From Planctomycetaceae bacterium (GTDB lineage Bacteria; Planctomycetota; Planctomycetia; Planctomycetales; Planctomycetaceae), in NCBI GenBank assembly GCA_020638955.1, contig JACKHO010000002.1, positions 310,001 to 374,000 of the forward strand: DNA of 64,000 nucleotides. The letters are read 5' to 3'. Below, in pieces: positions 26,188 through 34,741 of the stretch. The position numbers and the translations under genes were made by a program. Under the pieces are notes generated by a model. It saw only the letters and a list, made by a program, of their open reading frames with translations. It did not search any database and had not been told where the DNA came from. Position 1 is the stretch's first letter. Every line of letters begins with the position of its first letter.

Positions 26188-28500
26188 ATGCCTGTTCACA
26201 TGCGCCCTGTTCTTGCCATTCTCCTGTTTCTTACCGCAGCAAATGTTGGCTGGTCGGAAGAACCGCATCCCGGCGCGAAGATGTACCAGAGCCTGTGCGC
26301 CAACTGCCACGGCAAACAGGGTGAAGGAACCATCGAACACGCGCCCGATCCTCTTGTCGGTGACCGCTCGCTGAGAGAGCTGACGGAATACATTTCCGAG
26401 TCCATGCCGGAAGATGATCCCGCACAATGCGAGGGCGAAGACGCGGCCCGCGTCGCCTCCTACATATTTGACGCCTTCTACTCTCCCATTGCACAGGCCC
26501 GTCTGAAGCCGGTCCGTATTGAAGTCTCGCGACTGACGGTCAACCAGTACGAAAATGCCGTCGCCGATTTGGTGACCAGTTTCCGTGGGACCAGCAGTTG
26601 GAACGGTGGCACCGGACTCGCCGCCGAATACTTCAAAACGCGGCGAACCCGACGGGAAGACCGGGTCCTTGAACGAGTTGATCCTGTCGTCGATTTCGAT
26701 TTCGGCGAAGGTGTTCCCGAAGGACCGGAAGGCACGGACTTCGACAAGCCCGAAGAATTCTCGATTCAATGGCGAGGATCAGTTTTCGCGCCCGAAACTG
26801 GCGACTACGAGTTTATTGTCGAAACCGACAACGGGGCTCGACTCTGGGTGAACGACAGGGAAACCGCCCTCATCGACGCCTGGGTGAAATCGGGCGATCA
26901 AACCGAGTACCGCGGCGCGCTGCGACTGCTCGGCGGACGGGCGTATCCCATCCGACTCGAGTATTTCAAATTCAAAGACAAACGGGCCTCAGTTCGGCTG
27001 AAGTGGAAGGCACCGCATCATGCCGAAGAAGTCGTCCCGGCTCGGCTGCTCTCAAAAGACTCTACGGTTGAGACGTTCATCTTAAACACACCATTCCCGC
27101 CAGATGATGCCAGCGCCGGATACGAACGTGGCACACTCGTTTCGCAGGAGTGGGATGAAGCCTCAACGTACGCCGCTCTCGAAATCGCCAAATACCTCAC
27201 GGCGCATCTCGGAGAATTCAGTCGCTCCAAGCCCGATGATGCCGACCGCAAAGCCAAGGTTCAGGCACTCTGTGAGAAGTTCGTCGAGCGAGCTTTTCAC
27301 CGTCCCCTGAACGATGAACTCAAAGAGTTCTTTGTGGCGCAGCATTTCCGCGAAGTCGAATCCGTCGAAGACGCATTACAGCGCTGCGTCATTCTCACAC
27401 TGAAGTCACCTCGGTTTACGTTCCGTGAATTCGGCCAATCTGAATTCGATGCGTACGACACCGCCGCCTGGCTTTCATTCAGCCTGTGGGATTCCCTCCC
27501 CGATCAGCAACTGCTCGACGCCGCTGGCAAAGGTCAACTGAGCGACCGGGCTGGTATCGAGCGTCAGGCTCAGCGCATGGTCAATGACCTGCGGACACGT
27601 GCGAAGCTGGCCCGGTTCTTTCGCCACTGGCTCCGCGTGAACCACTTCCCCGACATTGCCAAAGACAAAGAACTCTACCCGGAATTTGACGAGCAGGTCG
27701 TTTCCGATTTACGTACGTCACTTGAACTGTTCGTCAATGACATTGCCTGGAGCGAGAAGTCTGACTTCCGCGAATTGCTGAAGTCGGACGAAATGTACGT
27801 CAACCAGCGTCTGGCCTCGCTCTATGGCGTGACCATTGAAACGTCGCGGCCTGATGAATTCCAAAGAGTCCAGTTACCCAACCAGCAACGAGCCGGCGTG
27901 TTGACGCATCCTTACCTCATGGCGGGGTTCGGTTATGACAAGACAAGTTCGCCCATCCACCGTGGGGTGTTTCTGGCCAAGAGTGTGTTGGGAAGGTTTA
28001 TCAAACCACCCCCCATTGCAGTGGCGCCATTTGCGCCCGACTTACATCCCGGCCTGACGACAAGGCGGCGAATCGAACTGCAAACCAGTCCCGAAGCGTG
28101 CCAGAATTGTCACGGTATGATTAACCCTCTGGGATTCTCGCTCGAACACTTCGATACCATTGGGCGTTACCGTAGTGAGGAATTCGGCAAGCCCGTCGAT
28201 TCCACCGGCGACTACTTCGCTGTAAACGGCACACAGGTTTCCTTTGACGGATCGGCCGAGCTGTCGCAGTTCCTCATTACCAGCCCGGAACCACAAGTTT
28301 CGTTTGTGAACCAACTGTTTCAGTCACTCATTAATCAACCAGCCCAGGCGTTCGACCTCAAGGAGTTGGATCGACTCCGGGGACACTTCGAAGAACACGA
28401 ATTCAGTATCCGGAGCGAAATCGTCGAGATCTCGGTTTCGACGGCGTTGAAGGCAAAAGCGGTGTCTGCGGAACTCGCACAGAGCGATTCCACGCCCTAG
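26188..28500 (+). CDS. Secreted cytochrome c/PA14/DUF1592-family protein
   Basis: About 770 residues from the ATG at 26188; a TTG four codons earlier (26176) is less likely. After a signal peptide cut near residue 22 comes a cytochrome c-like domain with heme motif C37-A-N-C40-H41. A DUF1587-like element (VSRLTVNQYENAVADL) follows at about 110-125, then a PA14 carbohydrate-binding-like domain at about 145-280 (GLAAEYF, GDYEFIVETDNGARLWV). The DUF1595, DUF1592, DUF1588 and DUF1585 modules make up the rest, with a second heme motif in EACQNCHGM near residue 635. This is a hallmark planctomycete family, probably acting in the periplasm. The natural role is not established. Confidence 0.92.
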   Translation: MPVHMRPVLAILLFLTAANVGWSEEPHPGAKMYQSLCANCHGKQGEGTIEHAPDPLVGDRSLRELTEYISESMPEDDPAQCEGEDAARVASYIFDAFYSPIAQARLKPVRIEVSRLTVNQYENAVADLVTSFRGTSSWNGGTGLAAEYFKTRRTRREDRVLERVDPVVDFDFGEGVPEGPEGTDFDKPEEFSIQWRGSVFAPETGDYEFIVETDNGARLWVNDRETALIDAWVKSGDQTEYRGALRLLGGRAYPIRLEYFKFKDKRASVRLKWKAPHHAEEVVPARLLSKDSTVETFILNTPFPPDDASAGYERGTLVSQEWDEASTYAALEIAKYLTAHLGEFSRSKPDDADRKAKVQALCEKFVERAFHRPLNDELKEFFVAQHFREVESVEDALQRCVILTLKSPRFTFREFGQSEFDAYDTAAWLSFSLWDSLPDQQLLDAAGKGQLSDRAGIERQAQRMVNDLRTRAKLARFFRHWLRVNHFPDIAKDKELYPEFDEQVVSDLRTSLELFVNDIAWSEKSDFRELLKSDEMYVNQRLASLYGVTIETSRPDEFQRVQLPNQQRAGVLTHPYLMAGFGYDKTSSPIHRGVFLAKSVLGRFIKPPPIAVAPFAPDLHPGLTTRRRIELQTSPEACQNCHGMINPLGFSLEHFDTIGRYRSEEFGKPVDSTGDYFAVNGTQVSFDGSAELSQFLITSPEPQVSFVNQLFQSLINQPAQAFDLKELDRLRGHFEEHEFSIRSEIVEISVSTALKAKAVSAELAQSDSTP

Positions 28501-28903
28501 CCCGAATTTTTCGTAAGGTGGGTGAAGTCCGCGTCAATCAGGTCGGTGCGTTACGCAAGTCACTCGACGCGACGAACAGGGTGCCATTTCCGCGACGCCC
28601 AATTCGCGGACGTAACCCACCACATTGCGGCGACTTGCTCCACCTGAACATTCCCCACAAATTCGTGTAGGTTTTACAACGGGTGGCGAAGTGAATTGGT
28701 CGTAAGTGCCTTGAATTCCGGTGGTTGCATGCGCGGCGGCGATTGGTCTGTGGTTTGCATGGGAGGCACCTTACGGTGAAGGGGCCAGGAGGAGCCTCAA
28801 TAACGACTGAGGGAGGTGCAGCGAAATTCTCGCCGTGTCGGAGGCGAAACGTCTCCTTCGGATGGAGCGGATGATGTCGCGAGATGTTTCCCCAACAGTC
28901 ACC
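28501..28903. other. Intergenic region before the IS4 transposase
   Basis: A 403-bp gap. It holds repeat family 1 copy A (28517-28639) and then about 260 bases that may include the left end of the insertion sequence. No terminal inverted repeat was identified with confidence. A long minus-strand frame here overlaps the transposase and looks like a shadow. Confidence 0.6.
28517..28639. repeat. Repeat family 1, copy A
   Basis: A ~123-bp element bounded by GGTGGGTGAAGTCCGC at one end and GCGGACGTAACCCACC at the other; one terminus is nearly the reverse complement of the other (about 14 of 16). The interior contains GCGTTACGCAAGTC. Related copies lie at 32172 and 38722. It starts 17 bases past the stop of the DUF1592 gene. 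Confidence 0.85.
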
Positions 28904-30268
28904 ATGGATCCTCAGCAATGGGCAAACGAGCAGTTTGACGATTGCCAGTTTGGCGACCTGCGAAGAACGAAACGCCTGGTCAAAGCCGCACAACAAGCCG
29001 CGGCACGACCGGATGGCAGTACACCGGATCAAACGGAATCCTGGGGTGATTGCAAGGCGGTCTATCGACTCATGGACTGCGATGAAGTGACGCATGCAGA
29101 AATCATTCGACCACATTGTGCGCGGACCCGGCAGTCTTGTGAATCGAGTTCGACGAAGCTCATTCTTTGCGATACCACCGAGATTGATTTCAAACGCGAA
29201 ATCGAGGGGATTGGTCCCGTTGGCAAAGGCGCCGGACGCGGGTTCTTTCTGCATACAGGGTTAATGCGGGATGCCACCTCGGGAAAGATTGATGGCATGG
29301 CGGGGCAGGTTTTGTTTCATCGCAAACCGAAAAGCAAACGCCGCATACATAAGAACTCGAAACGTCGCGACCCCCACCGCGAGTCACTGGCCTGGGGGCA
29401 ACTCATTGATCAGGTCGGATCGCCTCCACCTGAGGTGAAGTGGATTCATGTGAATGACCGGGGAGCTGATGATTACGAAGTCTATTGCCGGGCGTTTTTG
29501 AATGGTTGCGGTTGGGTGGTTCGCGTGGCCCGTTTGAATCGCAAGATTCTTGACTTGGACGGCAACACAGGGGAACTGGGCGAGTACATTGCTGGGTAGC
29601 CGGTGCAAGGATCAGTGTCGATCGACGTTCCCCGACAGGGCCATCGCAAAGCGCGCCAAGCCCACGTCACACTACGATTTGCTCCCTTGCGAATGCCCCC
29701 ACCGAGTCGAGGCAACGACTGGATCAAAGAGCATGCGCCCCAGGAACCAATCCTGATGTGGGTCGTGGAACTCAAAGAAGCACATCCTCCCCAAGATGCC
29801 GAAGCATTGCATTGGGTGTTGCTGACCTCTGAAGTCATTGACTCGCTGAGTGCTGCTCAGGCGTGCTTGAACTCCTACAAACTGCGGTGGGGTGTTGAAG
29901 AGTATCACAAAGTCCTCAAGACCGGTTGCCGTGTCGAAAAACGTTATTACGAAACGGCTGATCGCCTGGAACGCGTGACAGGGCTGTTGTCCGTGCTTGC
30001 CGTACGGCTATTACAAATTCGCTCGCTGGCCAATGACACTCCCAACCAACTCGCACAAGAGGTCGTCCCCATACCATGGGTTAAGACGTTGGCCGCAGTC
30101 CGCAAACGCTCCGCCGACGACATGACCATCGCACAGTTCACCCAACTCCTGGCCGGCCTGGGAGGCCACCTCGGTCGAAAACACGATGGCCGCCCCGGCT
30201 GGATCACCCTCTGGCGCGGCCTCGAAAAACTCCTCCTCATCCTCCGAGGAGCCTCGCTAAGAACCTGA
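28904..30268 (+). pseudogene. IS4-family transposase with in-frame amber codon
   Basis: A transposase of the IS4 family, about 454 codons from MDPQQWANEQF at 28904; earlier in-frame starts exist at 28835-28874. Reading stops at a TAG (29597-29599, after residues ...GEYIAG) and the same frame then continues to 30268 without further stops. DDE residues are visible: D in LCDTTEID, D in HVNDRGADDYE, and the IS4 signature Y-x2-R-x3-E-x6-K in YKLRWGVEEYHKVLK, which falls after the stop. The upstream part alone lacks the catalytic glutamate, so the product should be inactive unless the stop is suppressed. No frameshift is needed. Ends of the insertion sequence were not identified. Confidence 0.88.
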
Positions 30269-30292
30269 AATGTCGGTAACGTTGACTACACC

Positions 30293-31162
30293 CTACGGCT
30301 TCTCGATTGACTTCAACAACTCCTGCACCACGTGCGGATACTGCGGGGCGACATTAAGCAGTCCCCACGGATCTTCGGGGAGATGAAACAACTGCGGCTG
30401 GAACTCTTCGTCATCGCCAACAATGCAAAGCCACTCGGTCGTTCGAATCATTTGACCGTTTTCTAGCTGTGCGACAAACTTCCCACGAGCTTCCATCTGT
30501 TGTTTCCAGCGATCCAGTGAAGCGACATCTCTCAACAGCTCGCGAAAGTCGTTCACTCCAAACGGCGAGTTGAGGCGTTCGGAACTGTCGCTAACACCAA
30601 TACGCTCAATCATCAACGGCAAGTGTTGTGTCTCAGGACAGAAGAAACGATGTTCTCCGGACCTCTTGATGAGTGGCTCGCCAGTGCAACTGTAGACGAC
30701 AACCGTATCGACCGCGCCGTCATAAGCTAAATCGTAACCTTCGCGTACATCTTCCCGCGCGTCGCCGAACAACCGATCCATGCAATGTACTATTGCACCG
30801 TGAATGGCAAATCGCAGGGCGAGTGGAATCTCGAAGTCATTGATGCGTTCAGGATATGCAGCAAACTTCCTGACCAGATCTAGTGGCTTCTCAATGTCGT
30901 CTATCGACTCATCCAGCCATGGAGTAGCGCCGACGATCCAATCTTCTGTGGCAACGTACTTTTCGACTTGTTTAATGGAAATGAATTCTGAGATTAGGAA
31001 GTCACAAACAATGGGGTAGCAGGTGTCCGTTGCAATGAAATGGTCGCAGACGAGGCTGCGTGACGCCTGCGCATCCAAATTCGGCGTAACATTCTGCCAA
31101 TTGCCGTAACAACCTAATGAAAGCGCTGGCAGGCGTTCCAGGATAATGATTGCTGAACCCAT
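30293..31162 (-). CDS. Degenerate sulfatase-like protein (pseudoenzyme)
   Basis: A 289-residue protein from the ATG at 31162; a longer frame to 31312 overlaps pyrF and is rejected. It aligns by eye to sulfatases: the start IIILERLPALSLGCYGN, then TPNLDAQASRSLVCDHF, the mid region TVVVYSCTGEPL and the C-terminal VVQELLK typical of sulfatase ends. Key residues are changed: the metal aspartates of the N-terminal strand are E-R, the C-x-P-x-R motif region reads ATDTCYPIV, and the DHG element is CTG. It lacks a signal peptide. It is probably catalytically dead, or has a new role. It starts 10 bases after pyrF and is likely cotranscribed with it. Confidence 0.7.
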   Translation of the reverse strand: MGSAIIILERLPALSLGCYGNWQNVTPNLDAQASRSLVCDHFIATDTCYPIVCDFLISEFISIKQVEKYVATEDWIVGATPWLDESIDDIEKPLDLVRKFAAYPERINDFEIPLALRFAIHGAIVHCMDRLFGDAREDVREGYDLAYDGAVDTVVVYSCTGEPLIKRSGEHRFFCPETQHLPLMIERIGVSDSSERLNSPFGVNDFRELLRDVASLDRWKQQMEARGKFVAQLENGQMIRTTEWLCIVGDDEEFQPQLFHLPEDPWGLLNVAPQYPHVVQELLKSIEKP

Positions 31163-31172
31163 GCGCCCGACC

Positions 31173-32111
31173 TCAGCCCTGCAATGCACTAACCGCTGTA
31201 TGGGTCGCCAAATCTTCCCGCATGGCGTCGGTGGCGGCTGAAACAGCTTCCTCCCAGCGTTCCTCACCGAAATGCGCGAAGTCACCTTTCTGGTAGGCAA
31301 AAATAATTCCACGCGAACTGTTCACAATCGCACCGAGTCCGCGTTCGTCAAGTCCACCAGCCACGTCGGAGGCATTCCCCCCCTGACTTCCATATCCCGG
31401 AATAAGCAGCGGCACGTGTGGCATGGTTTGTCTCAACTCCGTCAGTTCCGCTGGATAGGTTGCTCCCACAACGGCTCCGACGTTTCCATACCCAGTCCCT
31501 GCTTCCTGTGCTGCGGATATTTGTTCCACGGCGCGGGCGACCTGCTGATACACCTTTCCTGCCTTTGACTCAACTTCCTGAAACTCGCCCGATCCGGGAT
31601 TACTCGTGCGGACCAGCACATACAGCCCCGCACCACATTCCTGAGCTCGGTCGACGAACGGCTGCAGGGTGTCGGTCCCCATGTAAGGATTCACGGTGAG
31701 TGCATCGGCGGCGAATGGCGCGGCGTTGGGATCTTCTCCGGCGAGATACGCCTTTGCGTAGGCCTCGGCCGTCGAGCCAATATCGCCTCGCTTCGCATCG
31801 CAGATGACAATGAGCCCGCGTTCCCGCGCCGCTTTGTTGACACGCTGAAGTGCATGGACTCCGGCGGGGCCAAGCTCTTCAAAGAACGCTGATTGTGGTT
31901 TCACTGCCGGAATTCGATCGGCCACGACGTCAATAATCCGCAGGCAGAATTCTTCAAACGCCCTCGCCATGATTTCATAGCAGGGACCGCCGCCCGCTTC
32001 TGCTTTCGCTTTGAGCGACTTCGGCAACTGGCCCCAGCGGGGATCAAGTCCTACGAGTGCAGCGGTCTTCTTGGCCACAATGGCATTATGCAGGCGTGTG
32101 GAAAACATCAT
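31173..32111 (-). CDS. pyrF: Orotidine 5'-phosphate decarboxylase
   Basis: A 312-residue enzyme of pyrimidine synthesis that decarboxylates OMP to UMP. It belongs to the longer (type 2) bacterial form. The catalytic D-x-K-x-x-D motif is D105-A-K107-R-G-D110 in ICDAKRGDIG. Phosphate-binding elements are PGYGSQGG and NSSRGIIFAY near the C-terminus. The ATG pair at 32109-32111 is the start. The degenerate sulfatase-like gene follows by 10 bases. Upstream lies repeat family 1 copy C and the aldehyde oxidoreductase gene. Confidence 0.95.
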   Translation of the reverse strand: MMFSTRLHNAIVAKKTAALVGLDPRWGQLPKSLKAKAEAGGGPCYEIMARAFEEFCLRIIDVVADRIPAVKPQSAFFEELGPAGVHALQRVNKAARERGLIVICDAKRGDIGSTAEAYAKAYLAGEDPNAAPFAADALTVNPYMGTDTLQPFVDRAQECGAGLYVLVRTSNPGSGEFQEVESKAGKVYQQVARAVEQISAAQEAGTGYGNVGAVVGATYPAELTELRQTMPHVPLLIPGYGSQGGNASDVAGGLDERGLGAIVNSSRGIIFAYQKGDFAHFGEERWEEAVSAATDAMREDLATHTAVSALQG

Positions 32112-32171
32112 GGTACGTCTTGTTCGTTCGAAACAGTTTCAGGTCGGGCCTCGGGATAACCCTCAGTCGTA

Positions 32172-32285
32172 GGGTGGGTGAAGTCCGCCTGGAAATGAGT
32201 GGTGATTAACTCAAACTGTCCAGTGGCGTTTCAGTGTACGAATTTAGTCGGCGGACGTAACCCACCTTAATCAGGGCGACCTGCT
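32172..32285. repeat. Repeat family 1, copy C
   Basis: A ~114-bp copy of the 28517 element with the same outer words (GGTGGGTGAAGTCCGC and GCGGACGTAACCCACC) but a different interior. Its right edge GGGCGACCTGCTT overlaps the 3' end of the aldehyde oxidoreductase gene, including its stop codon at 32271-32273. Confidence 0.8.
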
Positions 32286-34073
32286 TGAATCACTCTGAAC
32301 CGTTGGTGAATCATCCTGAGGAGGGTACCCATCAGCCGACCAGTTACGCAGCAGGTTATAGGTTCTCTTCAATTCGTCCAGTCGCTCGCGACTGAGGACC
32401 GCTCCGGCACTTGGACCGCTGGGAAGCTGTAACTCAAAAAAGCGGTCTGGAAGGGTGTCTTCCGCGGGAGTCCACCCCGCCCGGACGTTGAACAATTTGC
32501 GAGCGGTAACCACGCGGGCTGCCGTCGCCGGAAGTTCAGCCGGTGAAACGTCCCAACCAGTCACGAGCGACAGCATTCTAGCCATTTCCGCCCATTTGTC
32601 CTGAAACACGCCCCGAATGAATTTGCAGAGAATGAGGGAATCCATCATGGCCGATTCGTTTTCAAACTCAATCGCCTGCTCGACCATGGCGTGCGTAGGA
32701 TCGAGTCGACTCGTCTCTGTCGAGAAATCGACCTGATACGCTCCCGACCGGTTGTGATCGGCCCCGCGTGTGCCGACGGCGAATCCGAGCGCCATGGTTT
32801 GCAGTGCCCGCGGTTCATAACCCGGGATTTCCAGTCCCTTCACATGTGGTGCAAACCTGTGGCTCTCCTGTCCAATTTGAATTGAGGCGAGCCGACTTCC
32901 CTCGGCCAGTAAATTGCCGAGTCCTTCACGGCGTCCAATTTGCTGCAACACATCTAACAAGGCGCCGCCGTTGCCAAACTGCAGCTCAGTCTCCGAAATC
33001 AATCCCCGTTCCGCACACTCCATGGCAAAGGCGATTGTCGCCCCCGCACTGATGGTGTCCATCCCCAGTTCATCACAGAGCGACGAAGCCTGAAGCACGA
33101 CTTCAGGATCGGAGATGCCGCACATCGGCCCCAGGGCATAGAGGTTTTCGTATTCCATCCGGACTCCGCCGGACTTGCTGGGATGTGGGAAAATGTGTTC
33201 GCAGCCAATGGTGCAGGCAGCACAACTGGAGCGGACTTTCGAGGTCGCAAGTGCTTCGGGGGCAATTTGCTCGGTCCCTTCAAATTCGCTCGCCTGGAAG
33301 TTGCGTGTTGGCAGTACCCCCAGTCGATTAAACACCAAGAGGTTCGCGACCGTTCCGAGTTCGCGATACTTCGCCGTCGCCGGACCGAGTGAGTCGCGTG
33401 ACAGTTGTCGGGCGCACGTCACCAGTTCTTCGGGATGTGCGTAACTGGTCGGTGTATCCCCGCGCACCAGGACAGCTTTGATGTTCTTCGACCCCAACAC
33501 GGCACCATGACCACCACGGCCGGCATGGCGTCCGTCGTGTGAAATCGTCGCGTAACGGACTCCGTGTTCACCTGCCGGACCAATGACAGCGGCCCGATAG
33601 GAAGAGCCATATCGCGACTTCAATTTCGCTTCCGTCTCCGGGATGGTGCTCCCCCACAAATCATGGGCAGGCTCGACGCGCACTCGCGTTGGTTCAATGA
33701 CCACAACACTTGGCACATCAGCACGGCCAACCAGACAAATGGCATCATACCCAGTCTTCTTGCCGGAAATTGCAAAGTGGGACGACGCCAGGGAATCATT
33801 GATTCGACCGGTCAGTGGACTTTGCGCCACGACGGCGAACTTGGCTGACGTCGTGAGTGGACTCCCGACGAGTGGACTAAACACAAACAACAGTGGAGCT
33901 GACGCGTGAAGAGGATTCTGCAATGAATCCGACGTGACCAGTTCATTTAACAACGCAGTACCCAAACCCACACCGCCGACGTACTGACGCAGCAAATCTT
34001 CGTCCAGCGCACGCGACTCTGACTGACCTGTGGTCACATCGACAATCAGAGAGCGACCGTGAGAGCCATGCAT
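32271..34073 (-). CDS. Aldehyde ferredoxin oxidoreductase (tungstopterin enzyme)
   Basis: A 600-residue enzyme of the AOR family, which oxidises aldehydes to acids (or catalyses the reverse) using a tungsten bis-pterin and a [4Fe-4S] cluster with ferredoxin. The ATG at 34073 (MHGSHGRSLIVDV) gives the usual AOR N-terminus; an upstream start at 34109 adds 12 residues. Visible are the N-terminal YVGGVGLGTALL segment, the pterin-binding AGRGGHGAVLGSKN, and the cluster cysteines CAACTIGC (about C284, C287, C291) with a fourth in ILCKFIRG near the C-terminus. No partner subunit or cofactor-synthesis gene is adjacent. Substrate is unknown. The last codons lie inside repeat copy C. Confidence 0.93.
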   Translation of the reverse strand: MHGSHGRSLIVDVTTGQSESRALDEDLLRQYVGGVGLGTALLNELVTSDSLQNPLHASAPLLFVFSPLVGSPLTTSAKFAVVAQSPLTGRINDSLASSHFAISGKKTGYDAICLVGRADVPSVVVIEPTRVRVEPAHDLWGSTIPETEAKLKSRYGSSYRAAVIGPAGEHGVRYATISHDGRHAGRGGHGAVLGSKNIKAVLVRGDTPTSYAHPEELVTCARQLSRDSLGPATAKYRELGTVANLLVFNRLGVLPTRNFQASEFEGTEQIAPEALATSKVRSSCAACTIGCEHIFPHPSKSGGVRMEYENLYALGPMCGISDPEVVLQASSLCDELGMDTISAGATIAFAMECAERGLISETELQFGNGGALLDVLQQIGRREGLGNLLAEGSRLASIQIGQESHRFAPHVKGLEIPGYEPRALQTMALGFAVGTRGADHNRSGAYQVDFSTETSRLDPTHAMVEQAIEFENESAMMDSLILCKFIRGVFQDKWAEMARMLSLVTGWDVSPAELPATAARVVTARKLFNVRAGWTPAEDTLPDRFFELQLPSGPSAGAVLSRERLDELKRTYNLLRNWSADGYPPQDDSPTVQSDSSRSP

Positions 34074-34190
34074 AAAGGCGTCGGGGCGAAAGGTAAAAAT
34101 CTTCCTCACATCACAGGCAATCCACGAGGTCGGTTCGCTTTGGGATGCAGGACAGATAAACTGACGTCACCTCAGATTGTGGAGAGCGTA

Positions 34191-34649
34191 ATGCGATACG
34201 TGATTGGTTTGTTGATTGGGTTGCTGGTCGGCGGCTGTTTTGTGGCCATTGTGCAGGTTATATCCGGGCAAATCTACCCTCCGCCCCCTGACCTTGATTT
34301 CAGTGATTCCAAACAATTGAATGAATGGGTGGCCACGTTGCCGCTGGGCGCATGGGTCTTGGTGTATATATCTGAGGTTGGCGGCGCGTTTGTCGCGGGG
34401 CTGGTGTGTGGATTGATTGCCCGCACCCGCTGGTTTCTCGGCCTGTTCATCATCGGCTGCTTCTTCTCTCTCGGCGGGCTGATGAACATGCTTGCTTTCC
34501 GACATCCGGGGACGTATGTCGTACTGAGCCTGGTGGCCTACATCCCGATGGCCCTCTGGGGCGGACAACTGGGAGCACAGTTGTTTCCATCCAAAACTGC
34601 GCCCAATGCTGCTGCAGATCAGCCCGATGTAGACGCCACAACCACGTAG
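34191..34649 (+). CDS. Small four-TM membrane protein
   Basis: A 152-residue protein from the ATG at 34191 (MRYVIGLLIG); the longer frame overlaps the oppositely oriented oxidoreductase gene. Four hydrophobic segments are visible: about 3-24, 57-79, 84-103 and 105-128, followed by a short polar, alanine-rich tail. The first and second contain small-residue repeats. No enzyme motif is present and function is unknown. It is convergent with the AAA ATPase gene; two hairpins lie between the two stops. Confidence 0.7.
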   Translation: MRYVIGLLIGLLVGGCFVAIVQVISGQIYPPPPDLDFSDSKQLNEWVATLPLGAWVLVYISEVGGAFVAGLVCGLIARTRWFLGLFIIGCFFSLGGLMNMLAFRHPGTYVVLSLVAYIPMALWGGQLGAQLFPSKTAPNAAADQPDVDATTT

Positions 34650-34651
34650 GT

Positions 34652-34675
34652 ATGTCGGAACCGATGTTCCGACAT
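34652..34675. terminator. Perfect hairpin between convergent genes (1)
   Basis: A 10-bp perfect stem ATGTCGGAAC / GTTCCGACAT with a CGAT loop, two bases past the stop of the membrane protein gene. No T-run follows, so termination is likely but not proven. Confidence 0.5.
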
Positions 34676-34684
34676 CAGTGAATT

Positions 34685-34711
34685 GCCGTCCCGTCTTTAT
34701 GACGGGATGGC
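34685..34711. terminator. Hairpin between convergent genes (2)
   Basis: An 11-bp stem GCCGTCCCGTC / GACGGGATGGC with one G-T wobble and a TTTAT loop. Together with the hairpin just upstream it could end transcription from both sides of the convergent gene pair. Confidence 0.5.
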
Positions 34712-34741
34712 TTGATTCACCCACCCCGGACATAAATCCGA

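Noticed and set aside
28538..29254. 238-codon minus-strand frame over the repeat and transposase
   Set aside because: Overlaps repeat family 1 and the transposase on the other strand; no domain recognised.
28640..30300. Terminal inverted repeats of the IS4 element
   Set aside because: Short words such as GAGGAGCCTC near 28790 and 30247 were compared but the match is too weak and too common to define element ends.
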